From positions 1 through 11,791 of the forward strand of contig JAICMB010000050.1 in NCBI GenBank assembly GCA_025929455.1: DNA of 11,791 nt, read 5' to 3'. A program made the position numbers and the translations under genes. Under the pieces are notes generated by a model. That model did no database searches and was not told the origin of the DNA. It saw nothing but the letters and a program-made list of their open reading frames with translations. Within the stretch, counting starts at the first letter, position 1. Each line of letters starts with the position of its first letter. The DNA is from Bryobacteraceae bacterium. GTDB lineage: Bacteria; Acidobacteriota; Terriglobia; Bryobacterales; Bryobacteraceae. This document shows positions 6,727 to 11,791 of this stretch, one piece after another.

Positions 6727-7848
6727 ATGGCAGTAACGAGTGCTGGACTGGAGGGGATCGTCGCCACCGAATCGCAGATTTGCTATATCGATGGCGAGCT
6801 GGGAATCCTCAGCTATCAGGGTTACGACATACACACGCTGGCCGATAACGCCACCTTCGAAGAGGTTATCTATCTCTTATGGAATGGCCGGCTCCCGAAT
6901 CGCGCCGAACTGGATTCGTTTAAGGCCGGACTGGTTAAAAATCGCGCGGTTCCACGACAGGTGATCGATTTTCTGAAGACGGCCGGCGAGAGCCTGCCGA
7001 TGGACGTGCTGCGCACGGCCGTATCCATGCTCGGCCTCTACGATCCGCTCGCGCGCGACAATTCCATCGAAGCGAATCATGAAAAAGCGCTGCATCTGAT
7101 GGCGCAAACTTCGACTGTCGTCACCACGTTTCACCGCCTGCGCAGCAACCAGAACGTCATCGAGGGCGATCCGAAGCTCGGTCTGGCCGCGAACTTCCTC
7201 TACACGCTCACCGGCAAAAAGCCCGACGACGTAATGGAGCGCGTGTTCGACGTCGCGCTCGTCCTGCACGCCGATCATGAGCTGAACGCGTCTACTTTTG
7301 CCGCGCGCGTCACCGCGGCGACGTTGTCCGACATTCACTCCGCCGTTACGTCCGCCATTGGCGCGCTAAAAGGGCCACTGCACGGTGGCGCGAACGAGGA
7401 GGTCATCCGCATGCTGCTGGCCGCCGGCAGCGAACAGGCCGCGCTGCAGCATGTGAAAGACATGCTGACGAACAAACAGAAGATTCCTGTCTTAGGCCAT
7501 CGCGTGTACCGCACGGAAGACCCGCGTGCGACGCACCTTCGCGCCATGTCCGAGGAGCTAGGGCGCCGCACCGGCCACCTCGATCTGTATCTCACCTCTA
7601 AAAAGATCGAGCAAACCGTTAAGGAGTTGAAACACCTCAACGCCAACGTAGACTTCTACTCTGCATCTACGTATTATTCGCTCGGCATCCCGATCGATCT
7701 GTTCACGCCGATCTTCGCAGTCAGCCGCATGTCTGGATGGACCGCGCACATTCTGGAGCAGTATCGCAACAACCGTCTGATCCGTCCGCGCGCCGAATAT
7801 ACCGGCCGCAGCGTCGGCCAGCCCTGGGTCCCGATCGACCAGCGCTAG
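6727..7848 (+). CDS. gltA: Citrate synthase (citrate/2-methylcitrate synthase family)
   Basis: The enzyme has 373 residues and condenses oxaloacetate with acetyl-CoA at the entry to the TCA cycle. The size matches the short, Gram-positive/archaeal-type dimeric form rather than the longer allosteric E. coli type. N-terminal YIDGELGILSYQGYDIHTLA (20-39) is typical. Active-site regions are HADHELNAST (181-190), GPLHGGANEE (216-225, His219), LGHRVYRTEDPRA (256-268, His258) and VDFYSAS (308-314, Asp309). His219, His258 and Asp309 are the expected catalytic triad. RPRAEYTG (353-360) supplies the usual C-terminal arginine. The ATG at 6727 is chosen because MAVTSAGLEG matches family N-termini; GGAGA at 6709-6713 is a rather distant ribosome site. 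The reading open from 6613 runs inside yhhQ and is not credible. A 2-methylcitrate synthase (prpC) role cannot be excluded, but no prp genes are present. Confidence 0.95.
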   Translation: MAVTSAGLEGIVATESQICYIDGELGILSYQGYDIHTLADNATFEEVIYLLWNGRLPNRAELDSFKAGLVKNRAVPRQVIDFLKTAGESLPMDVLRTAVSMLGLYDPLARDNSIEANHEKALHLMAQTSTVVTTFHRLRSNQNVIEGDPKLGLAANFLYTLTGKKPDDVMERVFDVALVLHADHELNASTFAARVTAATLSDIHSAVTSAIGALKGPLHGGANEEVIRMLLAAGSEQAALQHVKDMLTNKQKIPVLGHRVYRTEDPRATHLRAMSEELGRRTGHLDLYLTSKKIEQTVKELKHLNANVDFYSASTYYSLGIPIDLFTPIFAVSRMSGWTAHILEQYRNNRLIRPRAEYTGRSVGQPWVPIDQR

Positions 7849-7852
7849 TGAG

Positions 7853-7905
7853 GCAGGTTTTTAACCTGCGGCCGATTTTCAATCGGCCTCTCGCTGTACC
7901 AGCGA
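7853..7905. repeat. Double hairpin repeat, copy A, with a third adjoining hairpin
   Basis: Starting 4 bp after the citrate synthase stop there are three consecutive perfect hairpins. Hairpin 1 is GCAGGTT (7853-7859), loop TTT, AACCTGC (7863-7869). Hairpin 2 directly abuts it: GGCCGATT (7870-7877), loop TTC, AATCGGCC (7881-7888). Hairpin 3 is TCGCTG (7891-7896), loop TAC, CAGCGA (7900-7905). The same arrangement of hairpins 1 and 2 recurs at 10577-10614 with different inner stem bases. No T-run follows, so it is not a classical intrinsic terminator, though it could stabilise or end the mRNA. Confidence 0.85.
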
Positions 7906-7938
7906 AATGCTTCGGGTTATCGAATGCTCGTCCCAAAA

Positions 7939-7992
7939 CCGCTAGCTCACGCTCGCGGCTCCGGCTACCGAGCCGCGACCGTAAGGGAGCGG
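7939..7992. repeat. 23-bp imperfect inverted repeat
   Basis: The left arm at 7939-7961 pairs with the right arm at 7970-7992 across an 8-base loop, with 4 mismatches in 23 positions. The core nearest the loop is a perfect 9-bp stem, CGCGGCTC-type on the left against GAGCCGCG on the right. It lies in the gap between citrate synthase and serS, 44 bp before the serS ribosome site (GGAGG at 8036-8040). The right arm resembles a GC-rich dispersed motif I recall from Acidobacteriota and Planctomycetes genomes, but that link is unverified. It may fold in the serS leader RNA. Confidence 0.6.
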
Positions 7993-8050
7993 AGCCGCGG
8001 CCGGGTCTTTCCAGAAACCTGCACCACCATACTTCGGAGGCCACCCACTC

Positions 8051-9331
8051 ATGTACGATCTAGCGTTCTTCCGCTCCAACCTGGACACCATTGCGGAGCG
8101 GCTCGCCACTCGCGGCTTTACGCTCGACGTCGAGCGCTTCCGGGAACTGGATAGCGAACGCCGCGCCGTGCTAACCGAATCCGAGCAGCTTAAGGCGAAA
8201 AACAAGTCCGCCAGCGCCGAAATCGCGAAACTCCGCAAAGCGGGCCAGGACACGACCGCACAGCAGCAGGAAATGCGCGCGGCCTCGGATCGCGCCGGTG
8301 CGCTCGAGGAAAAGGCCAAGGAAGTGGACGAGGCGTTCCGCGCCGCACTCGCCGGCATTCCGAATCTGCCGGACCAGTCCGTGCCGGTTGGGGCGAGTGC
8401 AGACGACAACGTCGAAGTGCGCCGCTGGGGCACGCCGCATAAATTCGAATTCCAGCCCAAAGCACACTGGGATCTCGGCCCCGAACTCGATATCCTCGAT
8501 CTCGACCGCGCCGCCAAAATCACGGGCGCGCGTTTCGCCGTGTACTGGGGCCTTGGCGCCAAGCTCGAGCGCGCACTCATCAACTTCATGCTCGAGGTGC
8601 ACTCCCGACAGCACGGCTACACCGAAGTCCTTCCACCGTTCCTCATCAACTCCGCGTCGCTGTTCGGTACGGGACAGTTGCCGAAGTTTGCCCAGGACCT
8701 GTTCAAATGCGAGAACACGGATTTCTGGCTCGCGCCTACAGCGGAAGTTCCGGTTACGAATCTCTTCCGCGATGAGGTGATCGAGTTCGACCGCCTGCCC
8801 ATCTCGCTGTGTGCCTATACGCCCTGCTTCCGTAGCGAGGCGGGCTCCTACGGACGAGACGTCCGCGGCATCATTCGCCAGCATCAGTTCCAAAAGGTCG
8901 AACTCGTCAAATTCGCGAAGCCCGAGTCCAGTTACGACGACCTCGAACAGCTCACGCGCGATGCCGAAGACATCCTGCAGCGCCTGAGTCTGCCCTACCG
9001 CACCGTCGTGCTGTCCACCGGCGATATGGGCTTTTCATCCGCCAAAACGTACGATATCGAAGTCTGGCTGCCCGGTCAGAACGGCTACAAAGAGATCTCC
9101 TCCTGCTCCAACTTCGAAGCCTTCCAAGCCCGTCGCGCCAACATTCGCACGCGCGGCGGAAAAGGCAAAACCGAGTATGTGCACACGTTGAACGGCAGCG
9201 GTCTCGCCGTCGGGCGCACCTGGGTCGCAATCGTCGAGAACTATCAGCAGCGCGACGGCAGCGTCGTTATCCCTGAAGCGCTACGACCCTATCTCGGTGT
9301 GGATGTCATTCCAGCGCGTTCACAGGCCTAG
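8051..9331 (+). CDS. serS: Seryl-tRNA synthetase
   Basis: The enzyme has 426 residues, normal for bacterial SerRS. It activates serine with ATP and charges tRNA-Ser (and tRNA-Sec where present) in the cytoplasm. Residues 1-105 form the tRNA-binding helical arm: [10 protein letters not shown] start, coiled coil about 30-100, and GIPNLPD hinge at 102-108. The class II catalytic domain follows: motif 1 around [12 protein letters not shown] (189-200), TAEVPVTN (230-237), motif 2 [15 protein letters not shown] (259-273) with RQHQFQKVE (276-284), the serine-site [13 protein letters not shown] (350-362), and motif 3 [16 protein letters not shown] (384-399, Arg389). All key residues are present. The ATG at 8051 has GGAGG 10 bp upstream (8036-8040). 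The preceding 200-bp gap holds strong hairpins that could influence its leader. No T-box or tRNA-like element was recognised. Confidence 0.98.
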   Translation: MYDLAFFRSNLDTIAERLATRGFTLDVERFRELDSERRAVLTESEQLKAKNKSASAEIAKLRKAGQDTTAQQQEMRAASDRAGALEEKAKEVDEAFRAALAGIPNLPDQSVPVGASADDNVEVRRWGTPHKFEFQPKAHWDLGPELDILDLDRAAKITGARFAVYWGLGAKLERALINFMLEVHSRQHGYTEVLPPFLINSASLFGTGQLPKFAQDLFKCENTDFWLAPTAEVPVTNLFRDEVIEFDRLPISLCAYTPCFRSEAGSYGRDVRGIIRQHQFQKVELVKFAKPESSYDDLEQLTRDAEDILQRLSLPYRTVVLSTGDMGFSSAKTYDIEVWLPGQNGYKEISSCSNFEAFQARRANIRTRGGKGKTEYVHTLNGSGLAVGRTWVAIVENYQQRDGSVVIPEALRPYLGVDVIPARSQA

Positions 9332-9484
9332 CAACATATTCTGTGCGCGCCTAACCGCACGCGCGCTCAACGTTTTACGAGCAACGTCAGCGTCCGCCCG
9401 CCGCGGCGCGCGCACTCCTGCCCGCTAATCTGAGGCCGGAGCGAACCGCTCGCGCGTTCTCCTCGCTCCGCACCAATCATGCTT

Positions 9485-9489
9485 GGAGG
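9485..9489 (+). promoter_or_regulatory. Ribosome binding site deciding the start of the secreted repeat protein
   Basis: GGAGG lies 4 bases before the ATG at 9494. The alternative in-frame ATG at 9479 lies upstream of this site and has no purine-rich sequence of its own. The spacing is short, so the choice is favoured but not certain. Confidence 0.55.
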
Positions 9490-9493
9490 CACG

Positions 9494-10564
9494 ATGCTCG
9501 TATTTCGCCGCTCGGCGCTCGCCTGTGCCGCGCTTCTTATCTTTTCGCTCGAATGCTCCGCGGCCCCGGGGCTGACCACGATTCAGGACATCCTGTATCG
9601 TGCGGATGGCAGCAGATTCACGGGCCAGATGACGATTTCCTGGTCCTCGTTCCAGGCATCGAACGGCACGACCGTGTCGGCCAACAAAATTCGTCTGCAG
9701 GTCACCAACGGCTACCTGCACGTGCAGCTTGCGCCGACTACCAACGCGCAGAGCGCCGCTTCCTATGCCGTCTCGTACAGCGACGGTTTGACGCAGTTCA
9801 ACGACACGTGGCTAGTGCCGCCGAGCAACGCGCCCGTGCGGCTCAGCACGGTGCGCGTACCGTCGCAAGGCTCCGTCCTGTTGCCGCCCGCCGACACCAT
9901 ATTTCAGATCAGTAATGTCGTCGGTTTGAGCGCGGCACTTTCGATCCGGCCCGTATCCGGCGCCGGCTATACCGGCGGCCGTGCCGCCGTGATCGACAGT
10001 TCCGGAGCGCTCGAGGCCGCCAGCGGAAATCCTTCCGATTGCATTCGCGTCGACGGCACGTCCGGCGCTTGCGGTAGCGGTTCGGGTTCATCGGTCACCG
10101 GCTTCATCGATGGCGAGATACCGGCGGGCGCCATGGACGGTTCAAATACGGTCTTTACGCTCGCGAGCACTCCGAATCCCGCCAGCAGCGTGATGCTATA
10201 TCGCAATGGAATGCTGCTACGGCCTGCGGTGGACTTTACCATCTCCGGTAACGCCATCACGTTCAGCGGACTCGTTCCGCAGAACGGCGATGTATTGCTG
10301 GCCTCGTATCGCAGTAACGTCAGCATCACCACTATTGGCTTCGTCGATAATGAAACTCCCGGGGGCGCCGTGGATGGCTCGAACGTGACGTATACGCTCG
10401 CATTCACTCCAATTCCGGCCGGTAGCCTGGCCGTCTATCGCAACGGATTGCACCTGAGTCCAAACGTCGACTTCACGCTGAACAACAACATCATCACGTT
10501 GGTCAGCGCGCAAACGCCCCAACCGGGCGACATCCTGACCTGCTGGTACCGCATCGCGCAATAA
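9494..10564 (+). CDS. Secreted protein with two tandem C-terminal repeats, function unknown
   Basis: The protein has 356 residues from the ATG at 9494 (361 from 9479). An Arg-Arg/hydrophobic signal peptide (LVFRRSALACAALLIFSL) ends near CSAAPG at residue 25. Residues 27-122 are a Gly/Thr-rich beta-type domain (TIQDILYRADGSRFTG, NGYLHVQLAP, WLVPPS). I recall similar unnamed domains from Acidobacteriota secreted proteins, but have no function for it. A Ser/Gly linker holds two cysteines in DCIRVDGTSGAC (182-193). Two repeats follow, about 203-274 and 282-356, sharing GF(I/V)DxExPxGAxDGSN, a YRNG element, (V/P)xVDFT and a PQxGD(V/I)L element near the end. Such repeats occur in phage tail and surface-structure proteins, suggesting adhesion or a fibre-like role (inference). 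Asn/Thr-rich, cysteine-poor composition suits an extracellular location. There are no catalytic motifs. A double hairpin follows the stop directly. Confidence 0.8.
   Translation: MLVFRRSALACAALLIFSLECSAAPGLTTIQDILYRADGSRFTGQMTISWSSFQASNGTTVSANKIRLQVTNGYLHVQLAPTTNAQSAASYAVSYSDGLTQFNDTWLVPPSNAPVRLSTVRVPSQGSVLLPPADTIFQISNVVGLSAALSIRPVSGAGYTGGRAAVIDSSGALEAASGNPSDCIRVDGTSGACGSGSGSSVTGFIDGEIPAGAMDGSNTVFTLASTPNPASSVMLYRNGMLLRPAVDFTISGNAITFSGLVPQNGDVLLASYRSNVSITTIGFVDNETPGGAVDGSNVTYTLAFTPIPAGSLAVYRNGLHLSPNVDFTLNNNIITLVSAQTPQPGDILTCWYRIAQ
10100..10561 (+). repeat. Two tandem protein-coding repeats of about 72 residues
   Basis: Unit 1 (10100-10315) and unit 2 (10337-10561) encode alignable segments: GFIDGEIPAGAMDGSN against GFVDNETPGGAVDGSN, LYRNGMLLRPAVDFT against VYRNGLHLSPNVDFT, and VPQNGDVLLASYR against TPQPGDILTCWYR. 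A 7-residue spacer, SNVSITT, separates them. The DNA has diverged more than the protein, indicating an old duplication under selection rather than a recent expansion. Confidence 0.85.
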
Positions 10565-10576
10565 CGAGGTCGTAGG

Positions 10577-10614
10577 GCAGGCGTCCACGCCTGCGGCCGG
10601 TCTCCAGACCGGCC
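10577..10614. repeat. Double hairpin repeat, copy B
   Basis: Beginning 12 bp after the stop of the repeat protein there are two abutting perfect hairpins. Hairpin 1 is GCAGGCGT (10577-10584), loop CC, ACGCCTGC (10587-10594). Hairpin 2 is GGCCGGTCT (10595-10603), loop CC, AGACCGGCC (10606-10614). CGAG at 10565-10568 could also pair with CTCG at 10614-10617, partly overlapping hairpin 2, giving an enclosing stem. A weaker GTCC/GGAC pairing follows at 10617-10632. Outer bases match copy A (GCAGG...CCTGC and GGCCG...CGGCC) while inner bases differ in a compensated way. Confidence 0.85.
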
Positions 10615-10688
10615 TCGTCCGCTGCGCAGGACTGCAGCTATGCCGAAACCCTCCCACCCCCACCCGGTCTAACCCGTTGGGTTCGTTT

Positions 10689-11636
10689 ATGCGCGATCTT
10701 ATGCCGATGCCGGAACGCACGGTTCGCCCGCTTGACGATGCGGCGCCCGGCGTCCACGGTCTATGCACCATCATGGTGAATCTGTACGCCGTTGCGGGAC
10801 CGGACGGCACCTGGGTATTAATTGACACCGGCCTGTACTTTCAGGCCTCCCGCATTCGCAACTGGGCCGCCCGGCACTTTCAGGGGCGCGCCCCAGCGGC
10901 GATTCTGCTCACGCACGGTCACTTCGATCACATCGGCTCGCTGAAAGAGCTGGCGGAATTCTGGAACGTTCCGGTCTACGCGCATCCGCTCGAGCGGCCA
11001 TACCTCACCGGCAAATCCAAATATCCGCCGCCCGACCCGACCGTCGGCGGCGGCATTTTCTCCGCGCTGTCGTTTACCTATCCGCGCGGTCCCATCGACA
11101 TCGACGGCCGCCTGCGCGATCTGCCGGACGACAACAGCGTTCCGGGCCTGCCCGGATGGCGCTGGATTCCCACGCCCGGCCATTCGCCCGGCCACGTGTC
11201 ATTCTTCCGCGACGAAGATGGCGTCCTGATCGCCGGCGACGCGTTCGTGACGACGAAACAGGAATCATTCATGGCGGTCGCGACGCAGCGGCCGGAGCTG
11301 CACGGCCCGCCAGCGTACTACACCATGGATTGGGAAGCGGCCGGTCTTTCGGTCGGGCGGCTCGCCGGATTAGAGCCCACCGTCGCCGCCTGCGGCCACG
11401 GCTTGCCTTTGGTCGGTCCGCAACTCGACAGCGCGCTCGATTACCTGGCAACCCATTTCGACGACGTCGCCCGCCCCGTGCACGGCCGCTACGTCCGGCA
11501 CCCCGCACAAACTGACGAAAACGGCATCGTGCGACTGCCCCCGCCAGTTGTGCCCGTAGCGCAAAAAGCGCTCATCGGCGCCGCTCTCGCAGGCGTAGCA
11601 ATATTCGCTCTAACGCGCCGCAACCGCCCCGCCTGA
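10689..11636 (+). CDS. Metallo-beta-lactamase-fold hydrolase with C-terminal membrane anchor
   Basis: The protein has 315 residues from the ATG at 10689. It is an MBL-fold enzyme that probably hydrolyses an ester, thioester or lactone with a two-metal centre; the substrate is unknown. Metal ligands are visible: THGHFDH (75-81; His76, His78, Asp80, His81), His165 in TPGHSPGHVSF (162-172), Asp184 in LIAGDAF (180-186) and His237 in CGHGLPL (235-241). The strand VLIDTG (43-48) is the usual first MBL strand. Residues 292-309 are hydrophobic and followed by TRRNRPA, consistent with a single C-terminal anchor that leaves the enzyme in the cytoplasm, since there is no signal peptide. No clear ribosome site marks the start; a TTG at 10677 or the ATG at 10701 are alternatives. 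Glyoxalase II-like and lactonase-like functions are both possible. No functional link to its neighbours is evident. Confidence 0.88.
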   Translation: MRDLMPMPERTVRPLDDAAPGVHGLCTIMVNLYAVAGPDGTWVLIDTGLYFQASRIRNWAARHFQGRAPAAILLTHGHFDHIGSLKELAEFWNVPVYAHPLERPYLTGKSKYPPPDPTVGGGIFSALSFTYPRGPIDIDGRLRDLPDDNSVPGLPGWRWIPTPGHSPGHVSFFRDEDGVLIAGDAFVTTKQESFMAVATQRPELHGPPAYYTMDWEAAGLSVGRLAGLEPTVAACGHGLPLVGPQLDSALDYLATHFDDVARPVHGRYVRHPAQTDENGIVRLPPPVVPVAQKALIGAALAGVAIFALTRRNRPA

Positions 11637-11791
11637 GCGGATCATCCATTCGGACGACCGATCTCGCCGCCTGCCTCTCAGCGCGTGCCGAGCGCGCAAC
11701 TTCATGAAAACGATGTACTACTACACCTCAATTTCTTCGCAGCCTGAGAAGATTTCATGCCGCTAAGCTCGTAAGTTGCTGAGTGGTCGCG

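Noticed and set aside
6661..6834. N-terminal extension of YhhQ and a possible queuosine-type riboswitch upstream
   Set aside because: The extension runs over the divergent citrate synthase gene. No preQ1 pseudoknot-like leader could be recognised in the 66-bp gap.
9367..9579. A 70-residue minus-strand frame between serS and the repeat protein, ending RGGRTLTLLVKR
   Set aside because: The tail looks protein-like, but there is no plausible start or family match, and it overlaps the signal peptide of the better-supported plus-strand gene.
7853..10614. CRISPR array
   Set aside because: The two palindromic units are 2.7 kb apart with genes between them and no spacer-repeat periodicity or cas genes.
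11637..11791. Start of another gene at the window end (ATG at 11704, about 20 codons)
   Set aside because: The frame closes after about 20 codons with no family signal; nothing recognisable is present in this stretch.

Overview
The window is GC-rich bacterial chromosome. Gene content and style suggest an Acidobacteriota relative, possibly near Solibacter/Bryobacter. This is inference from memory: a short-type citrate synthase, a secreted protein with an N-terminal domain I associate with that group, and paired GC-rich hairpins after stop codons. No 16S, tRNA or other phylogenetic marker was found apart from serS.

Layout. 1-825 is a graveyard of insertion-sequence fragments: an IS256-type N-terminal stump (68-145) runs into an IS630-type transposase broken by several small indels (about 181-700). 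Next come two minus-strand genes 18 bp apart, read EVE-domain protein (2160-1747) then FHA-DUF4123 protein (1728-826). A plus-strand operon of three tightly spaced genes follows (2375-5784): a short Wza-like polysaccharide export protein, a Wzz-like chain-length/co-polymerase protein, and a soluble CpsD-type tyrosine autokinase with a C-terminal tyrosine cluster. Together they form the export-control core of a capsule or exopolysaccharide system, but no glycosyltransferase, flippase or polymerase lies beside them.

The second half is mostly housekeeping: a queuosine-precursor transporter (yhhQ, minus strand), a divergent citrate synthase and seryl-tRNA synthetase (serS). Then comes a secreted protein with two tandem repeats of about 70 residues, and a metallo-beta-lactamase-fold hydrolase with a predicted C-terminal membrane anchor.

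Between the genes there is structured DNA. Two copies of the same back-to-back double hairpin sit just downstream of the citrate synthase stop (7853-7888) and of the repeat protein stop (10577-10614). Outer stem bases are identical, while inner stem bases differ on both arms and still pair. A separate 23-bp imperfect inverted repeat lies in the citrate synthase-serS gap.

I do not see a complete novel defence or mobile system. The least ordinary items are the covarying double hairpin, the FHA-DUF4123 fusion beside an EVE protein with no type VI secretion genes in view, the orphan export/kinase cassette whose Wzz protein has an extra third membrane helix, and the two-repeat secreted protein.
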